From NCBI GenBank assembly GCA_001873995.1, contig MNVR01000030.1, positions 1-58,930 of the forward strand: a DNA stretch of 58,930 nucleotides, in the 5' to 3' direction. Both the position numbers and the translations under genes were made by a program. The first letter of the stretch is position 1. Each line of letters opens with the position of its first letter. This DNA is from Candidatus Phelpsiimicrobium noxiivivens (lineage in GTDB: Bacteria > Omnitrophota > Gorgyraeia > Velamenicoccales > Velamenicoccaceae). Below the pieces are notes generated by a model. The model had not been told where the DNA came from, searched no databases, and worked only from the letters and a program-made list of their open reading frames with translations. Below, in pieces: positions 31,956-40,527 of this stretch.

Positions 31956-33360
31956 TGTAAAAGGTTTTTTAAATAAGAAAAGAGAAGCGGCCGGTTATAG
32001 GCCTGTTGGCGAACGCACCAGGGATTTTCGTGAGGTTGAACTGCTGATGCCTGAAACAAAGTCTCAGGAACAGGGTTCGCGTTGTATGGATTGCGGTGTC
32101 CCTTTTTGTCATTACGCTTGTCCTGTGGGTAATGTAGTCCCGGATTGGAACGACCTGTTATTCAGAGGGCAGTGGCGCAAAGCCGTTCTTATCCTGCAAG
32201 CTTCCAATAACTTTCCTGAATTTACAGGGCGCGTTTGCCCAGCGCTTTGCGAGTCTGCCTGCGTTTTGGGGATAAACGACGACCCTGTGACTATTCGGCA
32301 AAATGAGATCTCTATTATTGAGTGGGGATTTAAGGAAGGGGTTATTAAGCCTTTCATCCCGAAACTTAAGACAGGCAAACGCGTGGCAGTTGTTGGTTCC
32401 GGCCCCGCAGGCTTAGCTGTCTCTCAACAGTTGACGCATGCCGGTCATGACGTTATTCTTTTCGAAGCTGACGATAAAGCGGGAGGGATCCTTAGGTATG
32501 GTATCCCGGATTTTAAATTAGAAAAGTGGGTCATTGATCGCCGCCTTGGCCTGATGAAAGAGGAAGGCTCGAAAATTGAGACTGGGGTCCTGGTCGGCAA
32601 AGATCTGCCAAAAGAAAAGTTGTTGAAAGAATTTGATGCTGTGTGCCTGACAATCGGTTCGCGCGCGGCGCGCGATATAGATGTTCCTGGCAGAGGCCTA
32701 AAAGGTATTTATTTCGCCATGGATTATCTCATTCAGAGTAACAAAGTAAGCCAGGGCGTTAAGATCTCAGGGGACGAGCTTATCACCGCGAAGGGGAAAC
32801 ATGTTGTTATTATAGGCGGAGGAGATACAGGCTCTGATTGCGTTGGCACAGCTAATAGGCAGCGCGCTAAAAGTGTGACACAGATAGAAGTATTGCCTAA
32901 ACCGCCGTTATGCAGGGCAAATGATATGCCATGGCCTACGCATCCGAAGATCTTAAAGACAACAAGCTCTCATGAAGAAGGTTGTGTCAGGAAATGGGGT
33001 ATACTGACTAAAGGATTTATCGCAGAAAATGGCAGCGTGAAAAAACTGCGAGCGGTCCAGATCGATAATGGTATGAAAGAAATTCTAGGCACGGAGTTTG
33101 AATTAGAGGCGGACTTAGTTATTCTTGCTATGGGTTTCACGCATCCCGAACACAGCGGTTTGGTAGCTGACTTGGGCTTGTCATTATCCGCGCGCGGCGC
33201 CATTTATGTGGATAACAATACCATGACGTCTAAGGCTGGTATTTTCGCGGCAGGAGACGCAAGCCGTGGAGCGTCACTAGTAGTCTGGGCTATTTATGAA
33301 GGCAGGCGCGCGGCTAAAGAAATAGACAAGTATCTAATGGGCTCAACTGACCTGCCATAG
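31948..33360 (+). CDS. gltD: Glutamate synthase small subunit
   Basis: The FAD- and NADPH-binding partner of GltB that feeds electrons to its FMN. The 470-residue protein has the N-terminal Fe-S domain (SRCMDCGVPFCHYACPVGNV, then CPALCESACVLGIND), the FAD fold VVGSGPAGLAVSQQLTHAGH, the second dinucleotide fold VIIGGGDTGSDCVGTANRQ, and C-terminal GIFAAGDASRGASLVVWAI. It overlaps gltB by eight bases, and the pair forms one translational unit. A convergent PilZ gene follows. Confidence 0.96.
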   Translation: MGDVKGFLNKKREAAGYRPVGERTRDFREVELLMPETKSQEQGSRCMDCGVPFCHYACPVGNVVPDWNDLLFRGQWRKAVLILQASNNFPEFTGRVCPALCESACVLGINDDPVTIRQNEISIIEWGFKEGVIKPFIPKLKTGKRVAVVGSGPAGLAVSQQLTHAGHDVILFEADDKAGGILRYGIPDFKLEKWVIDRRLGLMKEEGSKIETGVLVGKDLPKEKLLKEFDAVCLTIGSRAARDIDVPGRGLKGIYFAMDYLIQSNKVSQGVKISGDELITAKGKHVVIIGGGDTGSDCVGTANRQRAKSVTQIEVLPKPPLCRANDMPWPTHPKILKTTSSHEEGCVRKWGILTKGFIAENGSVKKLRAVQIDNGMKEILGTEFELEADLVILAMGFTHPEHSGLVADLGLSLSARGAIYVDNNTMTSKAGIFAAGDASRGASLVVWAIYEGRRAAKEIDKYLMGSTDLP

Positions 33361-33364
33361 CCTG

Positions 33365-33736
33365 TTAGGAGCTAAAGCAGGGTACTTTGTTTTCCTGTAT
33401 GAAAGTGCGGATATCTGCTTTTGAAATGCTTCCTACCTCGGTAAACTCTAATCCTATGCGGTAACGTGGAGAATAAGGTTCTTTGGCGGCCCAGGTTATC
33501 CTTGCGATACCATATATTGGCTGCGGCCTGTTCTTTAGTTTTACCTCAAAATGCAGGTGTGTGCCTACGGGCACGGGCCCGTCCACTATAAAGCTTACAC
33601 CGCCTTCGCTGATATCGCAGGTTACGCTGTTAGTAAAACGGCTTGAATTAAGAAAACGATATTCAATAGGAGAGGATGTTTTTATCCTGCGGAATTGCCT
33701 GCGTTCGCTGCCTGGTTCTTTAATAAAAAAAGCCAC
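33365..33736 (-). CDS. PilZ domain protein
   Basis: A 123-residue single-domain PilZ protein, which binds cyclic di-GMP. The first motif is RRQFRRIKTS (RxxxR type, about residues 12-21) and the second is DISEGGVSFIV (D/NxSxxG). It ends with a short tail. It starts with GTG 33736 preceded by GGAGG. The bases AGCCAC (33731-33736) and GTGGCT (33764-33769) could pair over the ribosome site and start codon. It is convergent with gltD with a gap of only four bases. Its effector partner is unknown. Confidence 0.87.
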   Translation of the reverse strand: MAFFIKEPGSERRQFRRIKTSSPIEYRFLNSSRFTNSVTCDISEGGVSFIVDGPVPVGTHLHFEVKLKNRPQPIYGIARITWAAKEPYSPRYRIGLEFTEVGSISKADIRTFIQENKVPCFSS

Positions 33737-33798
33737 AGTAAACCTCCGCGTTTCTTGAGGCCCGTGGCTAGTTAAAACATAACATATAATCCCAAATT

Positions 33799-33826
33799 TT
33801 ACAAGTGTGCGAATTTGATGTATAAT
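33799..33826 (+). promoter_or_regulatory. Possible promoter of the cobalamin adenosyltransferase gene
   Basis: TTACAA (33799-33804), a 16-base spacer and TATAAT (33821-33826). The -10 box is perfect, while the -35 is only fair. It lies in the divergent gap after the minus-strand PilZ gene, where a new plus-strand promoter is needed. Confidence 0.55.
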
Positions 33827-33842
33827 AAGCCAAAGGAGCGCT

Positions 33843-33914
33843 ACCCCAAAATTTACCGCCCTCGCTTCGGGGTTAACCTTGAGTGGAATGGATACCTACA
33901 AAAGGCAAGATCAA
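33843..33914 (+). repeat. CCTACA-loop two-hairpin element, copy 3 (5'-truncated)
   Basis: Keeps only the 3' half of hairpin 1 (AAAATTTACCGCCCTCGCTT region) but has ACCCC (33843-33847) able to pair with GGGGT. Hairpin 2 TTAACCTTG (33873-33881) with CAAGATCAA (33906-33914) pairs at seven of nine positions. The loop holds GGATACCTACA. The 3' arm enters the start codon of the next gene. Confidence 0.65.
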
Positions 33915-34429
33915 TGTCTATCGTGACAAAAAAAGGCGACCTGGGTAAGACGTCCTTATTTTTAGGAGGTGTTGTGGCTAAGAATGACCCTCGCGTTGAG
34001 TTTGAGGGCGTGCTTGATGAACTTTGTTCATATCTTGGGGTTTGCAAAAGCCTGGCCAAGAACTCTGTTGTTAAAAGGCAGCTTGAGTCAATACAGAAGG
34101 ACCTTTTCGTGATCGGCGCTGAAGCCGCTACTGCCTCGCGTTTCTTAAAAAAACTCAGCCGCCGCGTTTCTAAAACTGACAATGAACGGCTTGAGAAGCT
34201 TATAGAGGAGATCGAGGCTAAAAGAAGGCCTCAGGACCGCGTATTCATATTGCCTGGTGAAAACCTTGTTTCAAGCGTTTTGGATGTTTCCAGGACCATT
34301 GCCAGGCGCGCTGAGCGAAGAGCGGTTAGTCTTACAACCAAAAGTATATTAAAAAACCCCTACATCCTCATATACCTTAATAGGCTTTCTGATCTGCTAT
34401 ATTTATTGGCCAGAAAGTGTGAAAGATAA
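33914..34429 (+). CDS. Cob(I)alamin adenosyltransferase, PduO type
   Basis: Adenosylates cob(I)alamin to make coenzyme B12. A 171-residue helical-bundle protein starting SIVTKKGDLGKTSLFLGG, the ATP-binding signature of PduO-type enzymes. It continues with DPRVEFEGVLDELCSYLGV, FILPGENLVSSVLDVSRT and ARRAERRAVSL (conserved Arg/Glu active-site helix), ending in LIYLNRLSDLLYLLARKCER. ATG 33914 gives the family N-terminus; an in-frame ATG at 33815 would run through the repeat element and is rejected. It overlaps the next gene by 11 bases. Confidence 0.92.
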   Translation: MSIVTKKGDLGKTSLFLGGVVAKNDPRVEFEGVLDELCSYLGVCKSLAKNSVVKRQLESIQKDLFVIGAEAATASRFLKKLSRRVSKTDNERLEKLIEEIEAKRRPQDRVFILPGENLVSSVLDVSRTIARRAERRAVSLTTKSILKNPYILIYLNRLSDLLYLLARKCER

Positions 34430-35090
34430 TCCCATCATTATAGCAGCCAAAGCTATCATATTTGATATGGACGGCGTGATCACCAATAGCATGCCCCAAC
34501 ATTTTATAGCGTGGAGAAAGATATTTTCTGAGGAAGGTATCCGCGTTACACATCTGGATGTTTACGCGCGGGAGGGACAGCCTGGCAAGAATACCGTGCA
34601 AGAGCTATTTAAAGCATATGGCAAGCCTTACTCGCCTGATATTGCCAAAGCTATTCTGGAAAGAAAAGAAAGATTATTCAAAAAGATAGTCAAACGCCGT
34701 TTTATACCAGGCGCGCGAAGTTTCTTAAAGTGCCTGGCTGAAAAAGGTTTTACGCTTGCGTTGGTCACAGGGACTTCCCGGCACGAGGCAAAGAGGATGC
34801 TGCCCGCGTATATCTGGGATCTATTCAGTGTGACAATAACGGGTGATGATGTCACCCGCGGCAAGCCTTTTCCCGAGCCTTTCCTAAAAGCTTTAAAGAA
34901 ACTTTACCTTAAACCGGATAAAGCTGTTGTGATAGAGAACGCGCCGTTTGGCATAGAGTCTGCCAAGCGCGCTGGTTTGAAATGTATCGCCCTCGCGACA
35001 TCCCTGCCTAAGAGTTATCTTAACTGCGCGGATCTGGTATTTCCTTCCTTAAAAGAGCTACAGAAGAAAGTATCCTTTCAGAGACATTAA
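34419..35090 (+). CDS. HAD family hydrolase, beta-phosphoglucomutase-like
   Basis: A 223-residue haloacid-dehalogenase phosphatase. Motif I is IIFDMDGVITNS (two Asp), motif II is LVTGTSR, motif III Lys lies in RGKPFPEPF, and motif IV is VIENAPFGIESAKRAG. A helical cap (about residues 25-100) follows motif I, as in PGMB-like enzymes. The substrate is probably a sugar phosphate or similar, but it cannot be read. GTG 34419 overlaps the previous stop by 11 bases. The archease gene follows after 48 bases. Confidence 0.86.
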   Translation: MKDNPIIIAAKAIIFDMDGVITNSMPQHFIAWRKIFSEEGIRVTHLDVYAREGQPGKNTVQELFKAYGKPYSPDIAKAILERKERLFKKIVKRRFIPGARSFLKCLAEKGFTLALVTGTSRHEAKRMLPAYIWDLFSVTITGDDVTRGKPFPEPFLKALKKLYLKPDKAVVIENAPFGIESAKRAGLKCIALATSLPKSYLNCADLVFPSLKELQKKVSFQRH

Positions 35091-35138
35091 ACACGATTGA
35101 CGCTCACCATTTTTATTGATAAGATAAGGCATTGAAAT

Positions 35139-35564
35139 ATGAAGAGATACGAGTTTATTGAACATACGGCGGATGTAGCTGTCAAAGCCTACGGTGGTTC
35201 GTTAAAAGAACTTTTTACATCTGCCGCTTTGGCTATGTGCTGCGTGCAAGTCTCAAAGAAAGGTAACCGGCCCGCTCCCGCGTTAAAAGAAGCCATTATA
35301 AAAAAAGAAGAAGAGGAGTTAGAAGATCTGCTGAAGAGCTGGCTTGACGAACTGCTTTTTTATTTTTCATCCCAGCGTCTTATTCTTCATAGGATCAAGG
35401 CGCTTGTCATTAAGGAACATGCGCTGGAAGCGAGCGTCTTGCTGGAGGCTTTTGACGAAGATTTTTTTGAGAGTAAGAATGAGATAAGGGCTGTCACTTA
35501 TAATGAGTTAAAAGTGGAGAGGATCAGGAATAGGTGGCAGGCGCGCATTATTTTTGACATATAG
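35139..35564 (+). CDS. Archease
   Basis: A 141-residue archease, recognised by its opening [20 protein letters not shown] and [11 protein letters not shown], and its late [15 protein letters not shown]. Archease normally assists the RNA ligase RtcB by promoting its guanylylation and multiple turnover. rtcB is often adjacent but is not seen in this window. A proteobacterial-style partner may be elsewhere in the genome. The stop is followed by a CCGAGGCCCGGCCTCGAG palindrome before serS. Confidence 0.9.
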   Translation: MKRYEFIEHTADVAVKAYGGSLKELFTSAALAMCCVQVSKKGNRPAPALKEAIIKKEEEELEDLLKSWLDELLFYFSSQRLILHRIKALVIKEHALEASVLLEAFDEDFFESKNEIRAVTYNELKVERIRNRWQARIIFDI

Positions 35565-35567
35565 ATG

Positions 35568-35585
35568 CCGAGGCCCGGCCTCGAG
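35568..35585. repeat. Palindrome CCGAGGCCCGGCCTCGAG
   Basis: A near-perfect palindrome three bases after the archease stop, related to the palindromes at 291 and 24491. No U-tract follows. Confidence 0.4.
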
Positions 35586-35604
35586 AAGACTAGGGGAGAA
35601 AATT

Positions 35605-36876
35605 ATGCTGGATATCAGATTTATCAGGGAAAATATACAGTTGGTCAAAGCGTCGCTTGAAAAAAGAAATAATAAGTTTAACTTGGATGAAGTTATAGCG
35701 CTTGATGAAGCGCGGCGTAAGATACTGTTGGGGTTAGACGAGCTGCGCCGTCAGAAGAACGAGGCTAATGACGCTATTACCGCCATTATTAAAGAAAAGA
35801 AAGACCCGAAAGGAAAAATCGATTCTATGAAAGGCGTGGCAGTTAAAATAGACGAGCTTGAGGCGAAGCTTAGCGTCAGCGAAGAACAGCTTTCAAAATT
35901 ATTAATGGCTATACCAAATATCGTGCATGAGTCTATACCCGTTGGTGACCCAAAAAATAACAAAGTAGTGCGCCAGTGGGGAGAAGTAAAGAAGCTGGAT
36001 TTTCAGGCGCGACCTCATACTCAGATATGCGAATATCTGGATATCGTTGATTTTGTCAGGGGCGCTAAGCTCACTGGGTCTAATTTTATCCTATATAAAA
36101 AGGCAGGCGCGCGTTTAGAGCGGGCGCTCATAAATTTTATGGTTGACCTGCATACATCAAAACATGGTTATCAGGAAATGTGGCCGCCGGCATTGGTTAA
36201 TAGGGCGAGTATGACCGGCACGGGCCAGCTCCCGAAATTGGAAGATGATGTGTATCGTTTAAAAGACGAAGATCTTTTTCTTATCCCAACTGCTGAAGTC
36301 CCGGTGACGAATATCCACCGTGATGAGATATTGGATGAAGAGGCGCTGCCGCTTTGTTACACAGCCTATACACCGTGTTTTCGGCGTGAAGCCGGCTCCT
36401 ATGGCAAGGATACTAAAGGTTTGGTGCGAATACACCAGTTTGATAAAGTGGAGATGGTGAAATTTGTCAAACCACAGGATTCTTTTAACGAACTTGAGAA
36501 ATTAGTGGCTGATGCCGAGAGTGTCTTACAGGCCTTAGGCCTGACTTATCGTGTTGTGATGCTTGCTTCTGGCGATATAAGCTTTGCTGCGGCTAAGTGT
36601 TATGATCTTGAGGCTTATGCCCCGGGGTTAGACGCGTGGCTTGAGGTTTCAAGTTGTTCAAATTTTCTGGATTTTCAGGCGCGCAGGGCGAATATCCGTT
36701 ACCGCGGCAAAGAAACAAAAAAAGTTGATTTTGTCCATACGCTCAACGGTTCAGGGGTAGCGCTCGCGCGCACGTTCATTGCTATTTTAGAGAATTATCA
36801 ACAGAAGGACGGCAGCGTCGTTATCCCAGGCGTATTGCGTCCGTATATGGGAGGCATGGAAAAAATTGAAAGATAA
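35605..36876 (+). CDS. serS: Seryl-tRNA synthetase
   Basis: Charges serine onto tRNA-Ser. The 423-residue class II synthetase has an N-terminal coiled-coil arm (about residues 25-100, rich in Lys and Glu), class II motif 2 [20 protein letters not shown] and motif 3 [19 protein letters not shown], and [18 protein letters not shown] 35605 with GGGGAG upstream gives the family start [20 protein letters not shown]; the in-frame upstream extension is rejected. Two tRNA-Ser genes lie downstream at 37596 and 40407, a fitting neighbourhood. Confidence 0.96.
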   Translation: MLDIRFIRENIQLVKASLEKRNNKFNLDEVIALDEARRKILLGLDELRRQKNEANDAITAIIKEKKDPKGKIDSMKGVAVKIDELEAKLSVSEEQLSKLLMAIPNIVHESIPVGDPKNNKVVRQWGEVKKLDFQARPHTQICEYLDIVDFVRGAKLTGSNFILYKKAGARLERALINFMVDLHTSKHGYQEMWPPALVNRASMTGTGQLPKLEDDVYRLKDEDLFLIPTAEVPVTNIHRDEILDEEALPLCYTAYTPCFRREAGSYGKDTKGLVRIHQFDKVEMVKFVKPQDSFNELEKLVADAESVLQALGLTYRVVMLASGDISFAAAKCYDLEAYAPGLDAWLEVSSCSNFLDFQARRANIRYRGKETKKVDFVHTLNGSGVALARTFIAILENYQQKDGSVVIPGVLRPYMGGMEKIER

Positions 36877-37483
36877 ATTTTTAAGCATCTTAAAGTTTAT
36901 TTTAGCGGTTTTGTTTCTGCCCATTGTTATCAGCATCACAGTCTCATTCTTAGACAGCCTGCGGTCTATGGACAGCGTTGTATGCGCGGCTTTCGGCTGG
37001 GGTGTCGTAGTTTATCTTATATTACACATCCTTCTTTATGAGCCGTCCGGGGTCTATGATGCCGGTAAAAAGATATCAGAGAAGGCGCTGACATTTTTTT
37101 CTCCGCTGGTAAAGGTTGCTGGTTTTTGCGTGCCCATTTTTACTATTTTATCTTTCGCGGCTTATTATATCGCGTCTTTAATATGGAAAGAGTATAGCCT
37201 TCTGCCTTATTTTGCTTTTCTGGCATCTTTTACTCTGACAATGCACCTTGTATTTACGGCGAATTCATTAAAGCGTAAACAACCAGGGGACTTAAAGGAG
37301 AATTATTTTTTTTCTATCTTCATTATCTATATCGTAAATATTCTTATAGTCGCCGGCGCCTTCGCGCTTTTAAGCCAGGAATTTTCATTCTTGGATTTTG
37401 TCAAAAGATGCGGCGAAGCCGCGGCAGCGATCTATACCGCGTCATTTCGTCAGTTGTTTGATGTAGAACATAGGCCTAGATAG
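36866..37483 (+). CDS. Hypothetical multi-pass membrane protein
   Basis: A 205-residue protein with about five hydrophobic segments (near residues 8-28, 37-58, 75-105, 110-130 and 148-170) and charged loops. No catalytic motif or recognised family. It starts with TTG 36866 and overlaps the serS stop by 11 bases, so it is translationally coupled to serS. The C-terminal 35 residues ([20 protein letters not shown]) look amphipathic. A CCTACA-loop element begins right after the stop. Function unknown. Confidence 0.65.
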   Translation: MKDKFLSILKFILAVLFLPIVISITVSFLDSLRSMDSVVCAAFGWGVVVYLILHILLYEPSGVYDAGKKISEKALTFFSPLVKVAGFCVPIFTILSFAAYYIASLIWKEYSLLPYFAFLASFTLTMHLVFTANSLKRKQPGDLKENYFFSIFIIYIVNILIVAGAFALLSQEFSFLDFVKRCGEAAAAIYTASFRQLFDVEHRPR

Positions 37484-37487
37484 GAAT

Positions 37488-37594
37488 ACTCCTTGCTTAA
37501 GCGCCTGCAAATTTTAAGCTACATACTTAAAATTTGCTACGCAAGCGTCGGAGTCAATTTTGTTGGGTAGAAATACCTACAATATGCAAAATTG
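37488..37594 (+). repeat. CCTACA-loop two-hairpin element, copy 4, ahead of tRNA-Ser
   Basis: Hairpin 1: ACTCC (37488-37492) with GGAGT, inner GCAAATTTTAAG with CTTAAAATTTGC (compare GTAAA...TTTAC in copy 2, a compensated change). Hairpin 2: CAATTTTG (37555-37562) with CAAAATTG (37587-37594). The loop holds AGAAATACCTACAATATG. The tRNA begins two bases later, so this copy has no start codon to control. Confidence 0.8.
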
Positions 37595-37595
37595 A

Positions 37596-37685
37596 GGAGA
37601 GTTGGCCGAGTGGTTGAAGGCGCGCGCCTCGAAAGCGCGTTACTCCGCAAGGGGTACGAAGGTTCAAATCCTTCACTCTCCGCCA
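37596..37685 (+). tRNA. tRNA-Ser(CGA)
   Basis: A 90-base class II tRNA. The acceptor stem GGAGAGT/ACTCTCC is perfect, the anticodon stem CGCGC/GCGCG encloses CTCGAAA with anticodon CGA (37630-37632), the long variable arm TACTCCGCAAGGGGTA is typical of serine, the T-arm is GAAGG/CCTTC with TTCAAAT, the discriminator is G and CCA is encoded. It reads UCG codons. Confidence 0.97.
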
Positions 37686-37850
37686 TCTTGCTGCCTCTGG
37701 CAGCAAGAGGCGGATGCCGAAGCCTCTGGCTTTGGCGCCGTTACCTTAATCTTGCTGCCTCTGGCAGCAAGAGGCGGATGCCGAAGCCTCTGGCTTTGGC
37801 GCCGTTACCTTAATCTTGCTGCCTCTGGCAGCAAGAGGCGGATGCCGCGC
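37686..37850. repeat. 64-bp tandem repeat, about 2.5 copies, after tRNA-Ser
   Basis: Copies start at 37686, 37750 and 37814 (the last is partial). Each holds two perfect or near-perfect 9-bp hairpins with the same TCT loop: CTTGCTGCC/GGCAGCAAG and GCCGAAGCC/GGCTTTGGC (with wobble in RNA). The first begins directly after the tRNA CCA. Copies are almost identical, so the expansion is recent. No protein-coding reading is credible. Confidence 0.9.
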
Positions 37851-37874
37851 CGCTAAAATAGACTGGTAAAAAAT

Positions 37875-38921
37875 ATGAAAAAAACTGAAAAATTGCCGCA
37901 GCTGGGTAAAATAAATCCGGCATTCTTTAAAAAAGTTATTTATCCCCGCCTAGGAGTTAAAGACGTCTCTGTCCTGGTTAAGCCGCAGTCCGGAGTGGAC
38001 TTTGGGGTTGTGGTTTTAGGCAGGCAGGTCATGGCCTTGTCTTGCGACCCTTTTTATATAGCGCGGGAATTAGGTATTGAAAAGGCCGCGTGGTTTGCCG
38101 TTCACATACTCGCCTCAGACGTCGCGGTCAGCGGTATCCGTCCGCGCTATCTGGCTGTGGACCTGAATCTTCCTCTTGGTATGGCCGAGGAAGAGCTTGT
38201 TTTGATGTGGAAAGTCGTTCATAGCGAATGTAAGAAGTTGGGCATCGCGGTTGTAACAGGCCACACAGCGCGCTACGCAGGCTGTAATTATCCTTTTGTA
38301 GGAGGCGCCACTATGTTTGGCGTTGGTAGTAGAAAGAAATTGATCATTCCTCGCTCGCGCGTAGGCGATGCTATAATAGTTTCTAAGGGGCCGGCCATAG
38401 AGACTACTGGGTTAATGGTAGCGTATTTCCCTGGATTTTTAAAGGAAAAATACGGCGAGAGTGTCTTAATAGCGGCCCAGGCAGTTTATTATCAGATGTC
38501 TACTGTTAAAGATGCTATGATCACTGCTTCTGTTGGCGGGGTCACCGCTATGCATGATGCTACGGAAGGCGGTGTTTTCGGCGGCCTATATGAGATGGCG
38601 CGGCACAGTAATGTGGGTATGCGTATTTATCAGGATGATATCATTTTACCGGGAGCAGTAGAAAAAACATGCGCCTGTTTTGGCATTGACCCTTATATTT
38701 CTATTAGTGAGGGCACGCTTCTTGTTACGGTCAGACAGAAGAAAGCTGAAGGTGTTGTGGCCGCCTTAAAGAATGAAGGTATACCTGCCAGCATAGCAGG
38801 AGAGGTTGTCCCTGAAAAAGAAGGTCTGTTTATTCTTATAAAAGGCAGAAGGAAAAGATTGGAATATCCGAAAGTGGACCCATTTTGGATAAAATTTGAG
38901 GAGTACCTGAATAAAAAATGA
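37875..38921 (+). CDS. AIR synthase-related protein (HypE/PurM/ThiL superfamily)
   Basis: A 348-residue PurM-fold ATP-using protein. The N-terminal half holds LSCDPFYIARELGIEKAAWF and HILASDVAVSGIRPRYLAVD, and the C-terminal half has VTAMHDATEGGVFGGLYEMA and ISISEGTLLVTV. These match the HypE-like AIR synthase-related group. A true HypE ends in a Cys for carbamoyl/cyano chemistry (PRIC), which is absent here (end is EEYLNKK), so a hydrogenase role is unlikely. Substrate unknown. No hyp genes are nearby. A CpaF-like ATPase follows after 65 bases. Confidence 0.8.
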   Translation: MKKTEKLPQLGKINPAFFKKVIYPRLGVKDVSVLVKPQSGVDFGVVVLGRQVMALSCDPFYIARELGIEKAAWFAVHILASDVAVSGIRPRYLAVDLNLPLGMAEEELVLMWKVVHSECKKLGIAVVTGHTARYAGCNYPFVGGATMFGVGSRKKLIIPRSRVGDAIIVSKGPAIETTGLMVAYFPGFLKEKYGESVLIAAQAVYYQMSTVKDAMITASVGGVTAMHDATEGGVFGGLYEMARHSNVGMRIYQDDIILPGAVEKTCACFGIDPYISISEGTLLVTVRQKKAEGVVAALKNEGIPASIAGEVVPEKEGLFILIKGRRKRLEYPKVDPFWIKFEEYLNKK

Positions 38922-38986
38922 CCGCGCCGGTCAAAATATTTTAGTTCTATTCTGTGTAATAATTTTTATATGAAAGGTAGGACTTT

Positions 38987-40357
38987 ATGGAAAAACAAAA
39001 AGTTGAGATAGAGGCGAGTATCCTTGATAAGATAATGGGTAAGATAAACCTCTTGCAGAATGATAAGGAAAAAAGGGAGATAGTCGGCGCCATTATATCG
39101 GAGCTTTATGGCGCAACACAGCATGATACTTTTATGCAGAGCCAGGTGCTAAACGAGTTAAGCCAGGAGGACGCGCGTGAAAAGTTCATAGGAGATTTCT
39201 TCACATACGGCGCGATAGAAGACCTTTTGAAAGACCAGGATATTGAGGATATTATCATTAATTCTCTTAACACTGTTTATGTCCACCACACTTATCGCGG
39301 GCTGGTCAAGACTGATAAGAGATTTACGTCTCAAAGAGAATTAGATGTTTTTATAAAAAAGCTTATAACGTTTTCTGGAAGGTCGTCTTTAAAAAAGCTC
39401 AATAATCTGGAACTTGCTAATATCCAGGGCCGCGTCAATATCGCGCTTTCGCCCTTTGGGCCTCAGATAACTATCACTAAAATAAAAGAAAACCCTTTAA
39501 GTATTATAGACCTGATACGCAAGGGCGCCCTTAATTATGATATCGCGGCGCTATTATGGCTATATCTGGAGGGGATGTCTGTTAGGCCGGCAAATCTAAT
39601 AATCCTTGGGGCTCCCGGTTCAGGTAAGACCACACTTTTAAACGCGCTTTTGGGTTTTATACCCGATAAAGAACGCCTGGTGATAATTGAGGATACCCTT
39701 GAGTTGAGCACGATCAAAGAAGAGAGTTGGTCGCGCCTGGAAAGCGATGAAGAGGTGGCCCTTGCCGACCTTGTTAAAAATTCTTTAAGGATGCGGCCTG
39801 AGCGCATTGTAGTAGGCGAGGTAAGGGGAGAGGAAGCTCAGGACCTTATGACCGCGATGAATATAGGAAAATACTGCATGGGAACAATACACGCGAGCGC
39901 CGCGCGCGAGGCCATAATCCGTTTGCAGAACGAGCCTATGAATATTCCTGAGACTTTAGTCAATCTTATAGATGTTTTTATCACGATGACAAAATTCCAC
40001 GTTAAACACGAAGTCTTTCGCGTCGTAGCTGAGATCGCTGAGACCGCGGGATTGGAACAGAAGAAGGTGCTTCTTTCCGCGGTCTGGAGGCACGATTATG
40101 AGAAGAGGGTTTTTATTGAACAGAGCCCAACTTCGGTTTTCCGCGATAAGATAGCCCGCGCCAGCGGCATGCAATCTATTGAAGTGATAAAAGAATTGCG
40201 AGCGCGCTCCGAGATCATAAAGTGCCTTGATAACAAGAATATTAATAGTATGGATGATACGTCGCGCTTCTTTCGGCTCTACAGTAAAGATGACGAGGCA
40301 GCCCTGGCTATGATAGATCTGAACAAAGCGGATCTTTTAAAAAATATTAAGATATAG
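38987..40357 (+). CDS. CpaF/TadA-like secretion ATPase
   Basis: A 456-residue hexameric secretion ATPase of the CpaF/TadA/VirB11 group. The N-terminal part (about 1-190) precedes Walker A GAPGSGKTTLLNALLG (Lys214), the Asp box with IIEDTLELS, Walker B RIVVGEVRGEEAQDLMTAMN and the His box GTIHASAAREAIIRL. Such ATPases drive Tad pilus assembly or protein export. No partner (TadB/C, RcpA) is in the window, so it is an orphan. GGTAGGAC precedes the ATG. Its stop codon begins an AT-rich repeat like that after amt2. Confidence 0.88.
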   Translation: MEKQKVEIEASILDKIMGKINLLQNDKEKREIVGAIISELYGATQHDTFMQSQVLNELSQEDAREKFIGDFFTYGAIEDLLKDQDIEDIIINSLNTVYVHHTYRGLVKTDKRFTSQRELDVFIKKLITFSGRSSLKKLNNLELANIQGRVNIALSPFGPQITITKIKENPLSIIDLIRKGALNYDIAALLWLYLEGMSVRPANLIILGAPGSGKTTLLNALLGFIPDKERLVIIEDTLELSTIKEESWSRLESDEEVALADLVKNSLRMRPERIVVGEVRGEEAQDLMTAMNIGKYCMGTIHASAAREAIIRLQNEPMNIPETLVNLIDVFITMTKFHVKHEVFRVVAEIAETAGLEQKKVLLSAVWRHDYEKRVFIEQSPTSVFRDKIARASGMQSIEVIKELRARSEIIKCLDNKNINSMDDTSRFFRLYSKDDEAALAMIDLNKADLLKNIKI

Positions 40358-40378
40358 TAAATAGTTTATAGTTTATAG
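40355..40378. repeat. AT-rich repeat TAGTAAATAG, second site
   Basis: The 24 bases from the stop codon TAG onward match, in reverse complement, the arm at 24092-24115. Like the amt2 copy, the repeat starts exactly with a stop codon. Confidence 0.65.
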
Positions 40379-40406
40379 AAGATTTTAGTTACAATTGCTA
40401 TCTTTT

Positions 40407-40493
40407 GGAGGCGTGGCAGAGTGGTTGAATGCGGCGGTCTTGAAAACCGCTGTGGGGGCAACTCCACCGTAGGTTCGAATCCTTCCGCCTCCG
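40407..40493 (+). tRNA. tRNA-Ser(UGA)
   Basis: An 87-base class II tRNA: acceptor GGAGGCG/CGCCTCC, anticodon stem GCGGT/ACCGC enclosing CTTGAAA with anticodon TGA (40441-40443), long variable arm, T-arm with TTCGAAT, discriminator G. CCA is not encoded (GTAGAA follows), unlike the tRNA at 37596. It reads UCA and other UCN codons. Confidence 0.97.
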
Positions 40494-40527
40494 TAGAAAT
40501 TTAGAATAAAACAATAGGAGGATCCGC

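Noticed and set aside
33815-33913. N-terminal extension of the cobalamin adenosyltransferase
   Set aside because: It would translate the CCTACA-loop element; the family N-terminus starts at 33914.
37592-37856. Two overlapping reading frames of 73 and 84 codons
   Set aside because: They are translations of tRNA-Ser(CGA) and of the 64-bp tandem repeat.
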